Source: UBA9845 sp051889975
GTDB lineage: Bacteria > Bacillota > Clostridia > Christensenellales > UBA1242
DNA length: 37,892 nucleotides
Assembly: GCA_051889975.1 (NCBI GenBank)
Contig: JBJFDJ010000026.1
Location: 1 to 37,892, forward strand
Direction: 5' to 3'
Shown here: positions 1 to 7,928 of the stretch, piece after piece
Layout: each line of letters opens with the position of its first letter
How positions within the stretch are numbered: position 1 is the stretch's first letter
Notes under the pieces: generated by a model
Seen by the model: only the letters and a program-made list of their open reading frames with translations
Told to the model about the DNA's origin: nothing
Database searches by the model: none
Translations under genes and position numbers: made by a program

Positions 1-1
1 T

Positions 2-358
2 TGGTGGAGACGGCGAGAATTGAACTCGCGTCCGAAAATACTTCCTTCACCCCTTCTACATACTTATTCCATTTTGGTCTTGTTGCAAAAACAGATGGAC
101 AAAAGTTGTTTGCAACACAGTTCTTTAATTAAACTTTAACAATTAGAACAGCACCGTTAAAGTTTTACTCACGGGTTATAATACTCTCATTATCTTTGTG
201 AGAAAGACAAAGGAGCAACGCGTTGCTAAACTAAATTAGCAAGCAGCGTAAGCCATTCTTGGGCTTGCATTTATATTTATTTGCTATTTTTGACGCAGTA
301 TGCCCTGCGGTATGCTTGCTGGCGACATCTATAAATCCGTCGAAACCGTGTCGTCCCC
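2..358 (-). ncRNA. ssrA: tmRNA (transfer-messenger RNA)
   Basis: Together with SmpB it rescues ribosomes stalled on broken mRNAs and tags the nascent peptide for proteolysis. On the minus strand the 5' end reads GGGGACGACACGGTTTCGAC, the classic tmRNA start, and the 3' end has the T-arm GTTCAATTC followed by an acceptor strand ending in CCA (positions 4-2). The acceptor strands pair GGGGAC with GTCTCC. The tag frame best fits resume codon GCA at 268-266, preceded by the conserved AUA at -6 to -4; it reads ASPRMAYAAC with stop TAA at 238-236. The stop region lies in a TTGCTAA/TTAGCAA stem like helix 5. The order rnr-smpB-ssrA supports the call. The tag reading is less certain than the gene. 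Confidence 0.95.
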
Positions 359-392
359 ATATAAAAAAGCATTTATTTTGCTTTTCGAGTTA

Positions 393-421
393 ATTTTAAC
401 ACAAAGTTTTGCAATTTTCAA
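393..421 (-). promoter_or_regulatory. Probable promoter of ssrA
   Basis: Minus-strand TTGAAA (416-421) and TAAAAT (393-398) are separated by 17 bases. Transcription would start near 386, leaving about 28 bases that RNase P would remove to give the mature tmRNA 5' end. That leader contains a hairpin AAAAGCA/TGCTTTT followed by T residues (about 363-385), which could also act as a weak terminator of smpB read-through. Confidence 0.5.
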
Positions 422-514
422 GCGCTTATCTTATATCAATCAACTCTTTTAAATTGTCAAAAGTTTGCAAATATGAAAATCATGTTTGTAATGATACAAT
501 TAGTATATTCAACT

Positions 515-955
515 TTAATCAAAAATGTGTCTGCTCTTTTCACGCAAAATTTCTTTTCTTTTAATTGTTTCACGCTTGTCATACAATTTTTTGCCTTTTG
601 CGATGGCAATTTCCAGTTTGACAAGATTATTTTTAAAGTAAATTTTTGTTGGAATGATGGTTATGCCATCATTTTTTGTTTCGCGCAAAAGTTTTAAAAT
701 TTCTTTTTTATTCAAAAGAAGTTTTCTGTCAATCCTTGGCTCAACAGCAAAACTTGTTGCTTTTTCATAAGGTTTGATATACAAATTTTTTAAAATGACA
801 TTTGTGCCACGAACAACAACAAAAGCGTCTTCTAGCGACACTTGATTTGTGCGCAGAGACTTAACTTCACAGCCATGCAAAACAATGCCTGCTTCAAATT
901 TGTCAAGCAAAAAATATTCAAAACTTGCCTTGCGATTATTTGCTATTATCTTCAT
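515..955 (-). CDS. smpB: SsrA-binding protein SmpB
   Basis: SmpB binds the tRNA-like domain of tmRNA and delivers it to stalled ribosomes. The 146-residue length is normal. The start MKIIANNRKASFEYF and the following FEAGIVLHGCEVKSLR block are the conserved OB-barrel signature of the family. The C-terminal part has the KGKKLYDKRETIKRK stretch, which is the basic tail that enters the decoding centre. It lies between rnr and ssrA, its usual place in Bacillota. The Shine-Dalgarno is weak (AAAGG about 11 bases upstream of the ATG). Only the function of the neighbouring tmRNA makes biological sense of it, so the pair can be taken as one system. Confidence 0.97.
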   Translation of the reverse strand: MKIIANNRKASFEYFLLDKFEAGIVLHGCEVKSLRTNQVSLEDAFVVVRGTNVILKNLYIKPYEKATSFAVEPRIDRKLLLNKKEILKLLRETKNDGITIIPTKIYFKNNLVKLEIAIAKGKKLYDKRETIKRKEILREKSRHIFD

Positions 956-1034
956 AAAATTTCAAACCTTTTTGTTAAATTTTTTTGTTTTGCAAAATGA
1001 AATTATTATCAAATATAATCTTTATGTTTTTTTA

Positions 1035-1065
1035 ATTATATGATGTTAAAATTTGAACTAGTCAA
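1035..1065 (-). promoter_or_regulatory. Possible promoter of smpB
   Basis: Minus-strand TTGACT (1060-1065) and TATAAT (1035-1040) with a 19-base spacer, longer than optimal. It lies in the 276-base gap between rnr and smpB. That gap otherwise shows only a short CATAAT/ATTATG hairpin after the rnr stop and a 37-codon open frame (1058-1171) with no ribosome binding site. Confidence 0.35.
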
Positions 1066-1231
1066 ACGCAACACCTACAACAAATTGTGTATCAATGTTT
1101 GAAATAGTGCCAAGTTGCTTGCAGACAAACTTCCATAAAATTTTAATGCCAAAACTGCACAAAATAAACAAACAAATTATGGAAAAATTTTAAAACTTAT
1201 TTTTTAATATTAAACATAATTTTTATTATGA

Positions 1232-3352
1232 TTATTTGCTTATTTCATTTTCTTCAAACAAAACAAAATCTATGTTGCGTTCTTCCAAGCTAACGCTTTC
1301 AAGTTTAACCTTAACTTTGTCGCCAAGTTTAAAGGTGTAATGTGGGTTATATAGAGTTAAATTTTTGCTGTTAAACACATAGTCCCCACCCTTTAAAGAT
1401 GCAATGCTAACAAGTCCTTCAACAGTGTTGTCTAGTTTAACAAAAAAGCCAAAATTCGTTACGCTGTCAATTGTGGCGTCAAAAACTTCGCCAATTTTAT
1501 CACGCATATAACGGCATTTAAAATAGTCGTCAACATCTCTTTCTGCCTTTTGCGCAAGCACTTCTCTTTCACTGCTTTGTGAACTTGCTTTAACAACAAA
1601 TTGTTTTAATTGTCTAATTTTTGTTGCATTTAAATTGCCGTGCAAACTATCTTTTATTATTCTGTGTATAGTTAAATCTGGATAACGGCGAATTGGTGAT
1701 GTAAAGTGGCAATAATATGGAGCTGCCAAGCCAAAATGTCCCAAACAATCACTGCTGTATTGTGCTTTTTGCATTGAGCGCAACAACACGCTGTTTATGA
1801 TTTCTCGCATATCGCCGTCTGGCAACTCTGCCATAAATTGTTGAACTTCTCGTGGCTCTAGTTTTTCGCCTTTTGCTTGCAATTTATAACCCAGTGCTCC
1901 TACAAAGTCGTTAAATGCTTCTATTTTGTCATTTTGTGGTGCTTCGTGCACACGATAAACAAAAGGAATATTGAGTTTTTTAAAATGCTCTGCAACAACT
2001 TCATTTGCAACAAGCATAAAACTTTCAATAAGTCGTTCGCTAACTGTTCGTGGTCTTTCAGTTAAACTTACAACTTCCAAGGTCTTTGGATCCAAAATTA
2101 TTTTTGCTTCTGGAATGTCAAAGTTGATTTCGCCACGGCGTCTTCTGTTTTCTTCCAAAATATCATTTAACTGAGCCATCATCATAAGTGTTGGCACAAT
2201 TTTTTGATATCTTTCGTTTAGTTCCTTGTCACCATCAATGATTTTTGTAACATTTGCATAGGTCATTCGTTCACAACTATTAATTATGCTTTCGCAAATC
2301 TTATGCTCCAAAATCTTGCCATTTTTGTCAATTTTGCAAATGCAACTTAATGTAAGACGGTCTTCGTGTGGGTTGAGTGAGCAAATTCCGTTAGACAACT
2401 CCCTTGGAAGCATTGGCAAAACTGCGTTTGGAAAATACACACTTGTGCCACGCTCAAAAGCCTCGTCATCAAGTTTTGAGCCGGCTTTAACATATTCGCC
2501 AACATCGGCAATATGAACACCTAAAATGAAATTTTCGCCTTGTTTTGTAAGGCTGACTGCATCATCAAAATCTTTTGTGTCATCGCCATCAATTGTAAAA
2601 ATAATTTCATTGCGCAAATCCAATCTGTTTGGAAATTTGCTTGCGTCAACGCTTTGTGGAAGTGATTTTGCGCTGTTTAACAACTCTTTGCTAAACTCTT
2701 CTATTAGTTCATAACTTCTAACAATAGACAAAACATCAGTGTTTATGTCGCCCTTGCCACTGCCCAAAATTTCAATTACACTGCCCTTTAAACTCTTGCC
2801 TTCAAAACTATCAATTTGAACAAAGACTTTGTCGCCAGTTTTTGCCTTTAAACTGTCTGCTTTTTTTATGTAAACGTCCTTAAAAATCTTTTTGTTATCT
2901 GGCACAACAAAGCAAAATTTTTCATATACCTGAATTGTTCCAACCAAAGTTCTTAAACCATGTTTTAAAACTTTTACAACAACTCCTTCTCTTCTGCCGT
3001 CTCGGTCATTTGTTTGCACCTTAATTAAAACTCTGTCACTGTGCATTGCACCATTTAAATTTGCATTTGCAACAAAAACATCATCTTTTGTTTTGTCATC
3101 AAAAACACAAAAACAAAAACCCTTGCTGTTGCCGTTAAGTGTGCCAATTTGATAGCCTAGTTCACTTGAAACATACAAACAGCCCTTTTTGTCGGTGAAT
3201 AATTCGCCATCGACTTCCAAATCATACACAAGTTTGTTTATCTCGTCAAAACTAACACTGTAAATATCACTCAATCTGCTGGCGACAATTCTGCGAGGCC
3301 TGCCAGTTAATTTTTGCTTTTTTATCTGCATTAAAATATTTTCTTTTTCCAT
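1232..3352 (-). CDS. rnr: Ribonuclease R (3'-5' exoribonuclease)
   Basis: Processive 3'-5' exoribonuclease that degrades structured RNA and works with trans-translation on defective mRNAs. The 706 residues show the RNase II/R order: an N-terminal winged-helix region (about 1-60), cold-shock/OB domains (about 65-200), the RNB catalytic domain, and an S1 domain at the C terminus (about 620-700). The catalytic acidic cluster is visible as DGDDTKDFDDA, residues 255-265, and the second RNB motif as FTSPIRRYPDL. The start has a GAGGAAATT Shine-Dalgarno just upstream. It follows secG, separated by a terminator-like hairpin, and precedes smpB, the common Bacillota arrangement. Confidence 0.97.
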   Translation of the reverse strand: MEKENILMQIKKQKLTGRPRRIVASRLSDIYSVSFDEINKLVYDLEVDGELFTDKKGCLYVSSELGYQIGTLNGNSKGFCFCVFDDKTKDDVFVANANLNGAMHSDRVLIKVQTNDRDGRREGVVVKVLKHGLRTLVGTIQVYEKFCFVVPDNKKIFKDVYIKKADSLKAKTGDKVFVQIDSFEGKSLKGSVIEILGSGKGDINTDVLSIVRSYELIEEFSKELLNSAKSLPQSVDASKFPNRLDLRNEIIFTIDGDDTKDFDDAVSLTKQGENFILGVHIADVGEYVKAGSKLDDEAFERGTSVYFPNAVLPMLPRELSNGICSLNPHEDRLTLSCICKIDKNGKILEHKICESIINSCERMTYANVTKIIDGDKELNERYQKIVPTLMMMAQLNDILEENRRRRGEINFDIPEAKIILDPKTLEVVSLTERPRTVSERLIESFMLVANEVVAEHFKKLNIPFVYRVHEAPQNDKIEAFNDFVGALGYKLQAKGEKLEPREVQQFMAELPDGDMREIINSVLLRSMQKAQYSSDCLGHFGLAAPYYCHFTSPIRRYPDLTIHRIIKDSLHGNLNATKIRQLKQFVVKASSQSSEREVLAQKAERDVDDYFKCRYMRDKIGEVFDATIDSVTNFGFFVKLDNTVEGLVSIASLKGGDYVFNSKNLTLYNPHYTFKLGDKVKVKLESVSLEERNIDFVLFEENEISK

Positions 3353-3364
3353 AATTTCCTCAAT

Positions 3365-3400
3365 TTAAAAAATGACTCAAATTAGAGTCATTTGTTTTTT
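3365..3400 (-). terminator. Terminator or attenuator between secG and rnr
   Basis: Perfect 8-bp stem AATGACTC/GAGTCATT (3371-3378 with 3385-3392), 6-base loop, followed on the minus strand by six T residues. It starts 10 bases after the secG stop and ends just before the rnr Shine-Dalgarno, so it probably lowers rnr expression relative to secG. Confidence 0.75.
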
Positions 3401-3401
3401 G

Positions 3402-3719
3402 TTATACAAGTGAAATTGTAATTGCCCATGTTATCCAAAACACAACAACAAGAACGGCAATTGAAATGCCACAAACAATAATTGCTTTTTTTAACCTTCC
3501 TTCCTTGCTAGAACCTTGATTTTTGGCATAAAAGCTATCACTTTGACCACTGATGACATTTGTTCCACCATCGGCATTGCTTTCCATGCACATAACAATA
3601 GCTATTATGGCAATTGCAAGCAAGGCAATTAAAATCATACAAATAACTCTTATAACAGGGAAACCTTCTGAAATAAAAGGTGATACTGGGTTTGATGCGT
3701 CTAACAATAAATTTAACAT
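3402..3719 (-). CDS. secG: Preprotein translocase subunit SecG
   Basis: Small accessory subunit of the SecYEG channel in the cytoplasmic membrane. It has two hydrophobic segments (about residues 22-44 and 82-104) joined by a polar loop. The loop carries SNADGGTNVISGQSDSFYAK, matching the conserved Gly/Ser-rich SecG loop. The 105 residues are longer than the usual 75-85, the extra length being at the N terminus. A clear Shine-Dalgarno (GAGG, 9 bases before the ATG) supports the start. Position upstream of rnr and smpB is typical. The call rests on loop sequence, topology and synteny together. Confidence 0.85.
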   Translation of the reverse strand: MLNLLLDASNPVSPFISEGFPVIRVICMILIALLAIAIIAIVMCMESNADGGTNVISGQSDSFYAKNQGSSKEGRLKKAIIVCGISIAVLVVVFWITWAITISLV

Positions 3720-3750
3720 AAAAAAAATCCTCTAATTTATTAACTGAAAA

Positions 3751-3779
3751 ATTATAACATATAAAAAATAATTTTTCAA
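3751..3779 (-). promoter_or_regulatory. Promoter of secG-rnr
   Basis: Minus-strand TTGAAA (3774-3779), 17-base spacer, TATAAT (3751-3756), about 30 bases upstream of the secG start. This is a strong sigma-A type match. Confidence 0.75.
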
Positions 3780-3840
3780 CTATTTATTTGTTAAATATAA
3801 AAATCTTTAAAAAATAATTAAAAAAATTAAAATAAAATGT

Positions 3841-3874
3841 AAAAAAAAGTTTTTAAGAAAAACTTAAAAACTTT
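3841..3874 (-). terminator. Terminator of the 70-residue membrane protein gene
   Basis: Perfect 11-bp stem AAGTTTTTAAG/CTTAAAAACTT (3847-3857 with 3863-3873), 5-base loop, followed on the minus strand by an eight-T run. It overlaps the stop codon of the gene. Confidence 0.85.
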
Positions 3875-4085
3875 AAATTGCAACATATAAAACAGCAATT
3901 AACATACTTAAAAAACAAGAAATAAACCAGCCCCAAGCAATTGGATGAGTATCATTTTTTTTGCGAACGCTTTTTAAAAGACAAAAAGCAGACATCCCAA
4001 AAAATGCCAGACAAATTATACATCTAACTGAATAATCAACATTTCTTATTAAAGTATTAAATATAGAATTTAAAAATGCTAACAT
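3873..4085 (-). CDS. Small two-span membrane protein, unknown function
   Basis: I do not recognise a family. The 70-residue product has two hydrophobic stretches (about residues 20-37 and 50-69) separated by a basic loop with KSVRKKND, which predicts a hairpin in the membrane with the loop in the cytoplasm. It has AAGGTG as ribosome binding site, a very good promoter (4113-4141) and an overlapping terminator, so it is a self-contained single-gene transcription unit between secG and tpiA. Nothing in the sequence points to a substrate or partner. Confidence 0.7.
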   Translation of the reverse strand: MLAFLNSIFNTLIRNVDYSVRCIICLAFFGMSAFCLLKSVRKKNDTHPIAWGWFISCFLSMLIAVLYVAI

Positions 4086-4112
4086 AATTACACCTTATTT
4101 ATTTTTTTATTT

Positions 4113-4141
4113 ATTATATATCATGGCAAGACAAAAGTCAA
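4113..4141 (-). promoter_or_regulatory. Promoter of the 70-residue membrane protein gene
   Basis: Minus-strand TTGACT (4136-4141), 17-base spacer, TATAAT (4113-4118); 27 bases before the start codon. Confidence 0.75.
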
Positions 4142-4207
4142 TATTGCTTTTTATATTTATTTTTTTGATATTTTTTGCAAACACTATGAGCAAAAACTGC
4201 AAATATA

Positions 4208-4219
4208 ATTGGCGCCAAT
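4208..4219. repeat. Perfect 12-base palindrome in the intergenic region
   Basis: ATTGGCGCCAAT lies in the gap between tpiA and the small membrane protein gene and is the only GC-rich patch there. On the plus strand it is followed by TATAATTTTT. It could be the core of a weak terminator for tpiA or a dimeric-protein binding site; nothing in the window decides between them. Confidence 0.4.
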
Positions 4220-4261
4220 ATAATTTTTAAATAAAATTTAAGTATTCTAATATGAGCATTT

Positions 4262-4960
4262 TTAAATATTATCCAAAATTTCAACTATTTGTGCTGGATT
4301 AAGACTTGCAGAGCCAACCAAAGCACCATCAACGCCTTTTGCATTTGCAATTTGAGTGTAATTGCTTTTGTTAAAACTTCCACCATAAAGCACTTTTTGG
4401 CACTTTGAAGCTGACTTAATATGCATGCAAATTTCACTTATATGTTTTGAGGGTGGCACATCGCCAGTGCCAATTGCCCAAATTGGCTCATAAGCAATAA
4501 TCACTTTTTTTGCATCAATTCCACTTAAAATCAAACCCAATTCTTCTTTGACATATCTTTTTGCATAATTGATATCTTTTTTAATTTCTTCGCCAACACA
4601 AATAATTGGTGTGATTTCATTTTCAATCAACAATTTTGCTTTTTGATTGATTTTTGCAAGTGTTTCAAGGTGATATTTTTTTTGCTCGCTGTGACCAACA
4701 ATGCAAAACTCTGCACCCACATTTTTTAACATACTTGCACTGATGTCGCCCGTGTATGCACCACTTTGTTTTTCAAAAACATTTTGTCCACCAACTTTCA
4801 CACCAAATTTCTTTTTTAATCTGCCATAATCTTTTATGTTGCAAAAATTTGGACAAATAATCAAATTTTCATAATATTTATTTTTAAGCGCTTTTCTATA
4901 TAACTTTGATGGCAACAAATTCATCTTTAAGTTGCACACCAACAAAAAATCTTTTTTCAT
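4262..4960 (-). CDS. tpiA: Triosephosphate isomerase
   Basis: Interconverts dihydroxyacetone phosphate and glyceraldehyde 3-phosphate in glycolysis. All catalytic residues are visible: Asn10 and Lys12 in NLKMN, His90 in IVGHSE, Glu158 in AYEPIWAIGTG. The phosphate-binding loops appear as YGGSF and GALVGSASL. At 232 residues it is shorter than the usual 248-255, and the N-terminal motif has Leu where most have Trp (NWKMN), so it is a somewhat divergent but intact enzyme. It follows pgk by 8 bases and is presumably cotranscribed with it. Confidence 0.95.
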   Translation of the reverse strand: MKKDFLLVCNLKMNLLPSKLYRKALKNKYYENLIICPNFCNIKDYGRLKKKFGVKVGGQNVFEKQSGAYTGDISASMLKNVGAEFCIVGHSEQKKYHLETLAKINQKAKLLIENEITPIICVGEEIKKDINYAKRYVKEELGLILSGIDAKKVIIAYEPIWAIGTGDVPPSKHISEICMHIKSASKCQKVLYGGSFNKSNYTQIANAKGVDGALVGSASLNPAQIVEILDNI

Positions 4961-4968
4961 AAGTTCAC

Positions 4969-6153
4969 CTATTTATCTTGCAAAACACTTATTGCAGGAA
5001 GCTCCTTGCCTTCTAAAAGTTTTAAACTTGCTCCACCACCAGTTGAAACATGCGTAAATTTGTCTTGCAATCCAATATCTTCAACTGCGCTTACAACATC
5101 GCCACCACCAATAACTGATGTGCATTTTTTATTTTTTGCAATCAAACTGGCAACTGACTTTGTTCCGTTGCTAAAAATTTCTTTTTCATACACGCCAAGT
5201 GGACCATTCCAAACAACAGTTTTTGCACTTTTGATGTATTTTTTAAATAATTTAACTGTTTTTGGACCAATATCCAGCCCCATATAATCGGCTGGAATTT
5301 TGCCCAATTTAAATATTTCGGCATTGCCATCATCGTCAATGTTTTTTGCACAAACAAAGTCAACTGGCAAAATAATTTTTACCTTGTTATTTATTGCTTG
5401 CTTTATAATTTCGTAGCAAAACTCTATTTTTTCATTGTCAACAAGTGATGCGCCAACTTCGCCTTTTATGGCCTTTATAAAAGTAAAGCACATTCCACCA
5501 CCAATTAAAATGACATCAACTTTGTTTAACAAGTTTTTAACAACATCTATTTTGTCGCCAATTTTTGCGCCACCCAGCACTGCAACAAAAGGTCTTTGTG
5601 GGCAAGACAAAATCTTGTCAAAGTTGTCAAGTTCCTTTTGCACCAAAAAGCCTGCAACACTAGGAAGTTTTTTTGCAATCCCAAAAGTTGATGCATGTTT
5701 GCGATGACTTGTGCCAAACGCATCAAAGACAAAAATGTCGGCAAGTTTTGAAAGCCCTTGCACCATTTCTTCGCTGTTTTGTTCTTCGCCTGCTTCAAAT
5801 CTTAAATTTTCCAACAGCAAAAGTTCGTTTGACTTTAAGTTATTTGCCAATTTTTCGGCTTTTTCGCCAACTGCCTCACTACAAAAATACATTGTAACAT
5901 CTGGCAACAAGCGTTTTAATTCTTCAAAAACTGGTTTTAGCGAATATTTTGCAACTCTTTTGCCATCCGGTCTGCCAAAATGAGAACAAACAATCACTTT
6001 TGCCTTGTGTTCAAGCAAATATTTTATTGTTGGCAATGCTTCGACAATTCGTTTGTTGCTTGTGATGACGCCATCTTTCATTGGCACATTAAAATCAACT
6101 CTAAGCAAAACTCTTTTTTCATAAACATCAATATCTAAAACACTTTTTTTCAT
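4969..6153 (-). CDS. pgk: Phosphoglycerate kinase
   Basis: Transfers phosphate from 1,3-bisphosphoglycerate to ADP in glycolysis. The 394-residue length is normal. N-terminal substrate-domain motifs are RVDFNVP, SHFGRP and LLENLRF. C-terminal nucleotide-domain motifs are LGGAKIGDKI, VVWNGPLGVYE and the GGGDVVSAVE phosphate loop, followed by STGGGASL. Its ATG overlaps the stop codon of the upstream transporter gene (ATGA), which implies translational coupling. tpiA lies directly downstream; gap and the other glycolytic genes are not in the window. Confidence 0.98.
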   Translation of the reverse strand: MKKSVLDIDVYEKRVLLRVDFNVPMKDGVITSNKRIVEALPTIKYLLEHKAKVIVCSHFGRPDGKRVAKYSLKPVFEELKRLLPDVTMYFCSEAVGEKAEKLANNLKSNELLLLENLRFEAGEEQNSEEMVQGLSKLADIFVFDAFGTSHRKHASTFGIAKKLPSVAGFLVQKELDNFDKILSCPQRPFVAVLGGAKIGDKIDVVKNLLNKVDVILIGGGMCFTFIKAIKGEVGASLVDNEKIEFCYEIIKQAINNKVKIILPVDFVCAKNIDDDGNAEIFKLGKIPADYMGLDIGPKTVKLFKKYIKSAKTVVWNGPLGVYEKEIFSNGTKSVASLIAKNKKCTSVIGGGDVVSAVEDIGLQDKFTHVSTGGGASLKLLEGKELPAISVLQDK

Positions 6154-7802
6154 TCAACAGCTTCTCCTTTATTAAATAACTCTGACAAATTAACATTTAT
6201 ATCATTAAAATCATTGCCAATTTCATCAAATTGATTGGTTATATTTAAAAAACAAGAATATTTTTCTTTGCTATTTGACTTTTGCAATTGCATAACCATA
6301 CGCTTTTTTTGGTTGTTTTTTACTTCGGTTATAAAGCTGGTGCATTGCATAACACCCTCAACAACTTCGTCAAAGTTGAAAGAGAAATTTTCATTAAAGA
6401 TATTAAAATAGATTTGTCTAAAAGCATTTGTTATGTTGACAATTTCATCACAAAGATTTTGCATAACTTCAATTTGAGTTTTTGTAAAAGGCACAGGCTT
6501 TGCATCTAATATGGTGCTGTCAACAATTTCGGTTAAATTGTGCACGACTCTTTCATAATTTTGACAAACATCCAAAAGCACACTTAAACATTTTACATCT
6601 TGTTCACTTATTCCACCTGTGCTTATTTTTATTGAACTATCTTTTATTGATTGATTGTAAACCGACAAATTTTCTAGTTGTCTTTTCAAGCTTTCATGTT
6701 GTTGAAGTGTGATTTTGTTTAAATAGTTTTTAAAATCAAACGTCCATAATTTTAACTTATCAAAACCATTTATCATACCTTGATTGATGCTTTTTATGGC
6801 AAGTGTTGGAATTTCCACTTCGTTTGAACTCAACGCAAAGACATCTTGATTTGATTTGTGCTTTGTAAACATCTTGTTAAAGATTTTTGTGATGGAATTT
6901 GTCCAAGGCAAGAGCAAAATTGCAGTTGCAAGGTTAAAAATTATGTTTATTAAAATGATTGCAACACTTGGTTGCAGTGATAATAGCAAATCCGTCCAGT
7001 GAAAGATGTGCAAAAGCCCAAAGACAAGTGTTCCAAATATGTTAAACAGCAAATGAAACATTGCAACTCTTTTGCCATCTGCATTGCTGTTGAGTGAAAC
7101 AATCAAGGCAGTTGCGCAAGTGCCAATGTTAGCGCCATAAACAACAAATGCAACGGACTCTAGCGACATAACCGAATAGGCACTGCCCATGCCGGCAAGG
7201 GCAATCAAAATTGCCATTGTTCCCAAAGAACTTTGCGTTAAGATGGTCATAACAATGCCAATCAAACACAAAAGCACAGGGTTTGTAACTGATTGAACAA
7301 AAGTTGTAAAGCCTTCTATGTTTTGAAAAATTGCTGTTGCTTCGTCAATAAGTAACATTCCAGCAAACAAAAGTCCCAAACCAATGAGCACCGAGCCAAT
7401 TTCTTTTGTCGTCTTTTTTTTGCCAAATATTTTAACGATGACGCCAACCAAAACAAACACGCTTAAAATTTCAACAGCATTTATTGATTTAAACGAAAGC
7501 AAAACTGCCGTCAAAGTTGTTCCCACATTGCTACCAATTATCATTGAAACTGCTTGATACAACAAAATGATGCCACTTGATGCAAATCCCACAAACATAA
7601 TTGACGATGCAGTTGAACTTTGCAACAAAAAAGTTGTAACAAGCCCAAACCCAAAACTTTGAAAGCGATTTTTAGAAAACTTGTTTATAAATTTTCTAAC
7701 CTTACCACCTGCAACTTTTTCTAGGCCCGAGCTCATCACACTTACGCCATATAACAAAATGCCAAGTCCTGCTAAAAAATAAAAAATCCCTTTTGCCAGC
7801 AT
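6150..7802 (-). CDS. Na/Pi cotransporter family protein with PhoU-like C-terminal domain
   Basis: Probable sodium-coupled phosphate transporter or exporter of the NptA/YjbB type in the cytoplasmic membrane. Its N-terminal half (to about residue 315) is a series of hydrophobic segments with the two inverted family repeats, seen as LLQSSTASSIMFVGF and LTQSSLGTMAILIALAG. The C-terminal half (about 330-545) is soluble, helical and PhoU-like. I place the start at the ATG at 7802 with GGAGAG six bases upstream; a GTG at 7814 would make the protein four residues longer but would overlap that ribosome binding site. It overlaps pgk by four bases, so phosphate transport and glycolysis genes share an operon here. 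The transported ion is inferred from the family. Confidence 0.9.
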   Translation of the reverse strand: MLAKGIFYFLAGLGILLYGVSVMSSGLEKVAGGKVRKFINKFSKNRFQSFGFGLVTTFLLQSSTASSIMFVGFASSGIILLYQAVSMIIGSNVGTTLTAVLLSFKSINAVEILSVFVLVGVIVKIFGKKKTTKEIGSVLIGLGLLFAGMLLIDEATAIFQNIEGFTTFVQSVTNPVLLCLIGIVMTILTQSSLGTMAILIALAGMGSAYSVMSLESVAFVVYGANIGTCATALIVSLNSNADGKRVAMFHLLFNIFGTLVFGLLHIFHWTDLLLSLQPSVAIILINIIFNLATAILLLPWTNSITKIFNKMFTKHKSNQDVFALSSNEVEIPTLAIKSINQGMINGFDKLKLWTFDFKNYLNKITLQQHESLKRQLENLSVYNQSIKDSSIKISTGGISEQDVKCLSVLLDVCQNYERVVHNLTEIVDSTILDAKPVPFTKTQIEVMQNLCDEIVNITNAFRQIYFNIFNENFSFNFDEVVEGVMQCTSFITEVKNNQKKRMVMQLQKSNSKEKYSCFLNITNQFDEIGNDFNDINVNLSELFNKGEAVE

Positions 7803-7928
7803 CACACTCTCCACTATTATTTTATATCAAAAATTAATATTTTACAAACTATTAACTAACTTTTTATTTAATTTTGATATTTTGTCTTAATTTAAGTGTT
7901 TGATGTGATAACAAAAGGAAATTAAATT

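Noticed and set aside
1058..1171. Minus-strand 37-codon frame between rnr and smpB (TTG start, ends in a VVGVAFD-like stretch)
   Set aside because: The C-terminal part looks protein-like, but there is no ribosome binding site, the start is TTG, and it overlaps the only smpB promoter candidate. It may be a remnant.
7815..7928. Promoter for the Na/Pi transporter gene (TTGTAA with TAAAAT, 17 bases)
   Set aside because: It would start transcription inside the ribosome binding site. Read-through from dusB is equally possible, so I did not list it.
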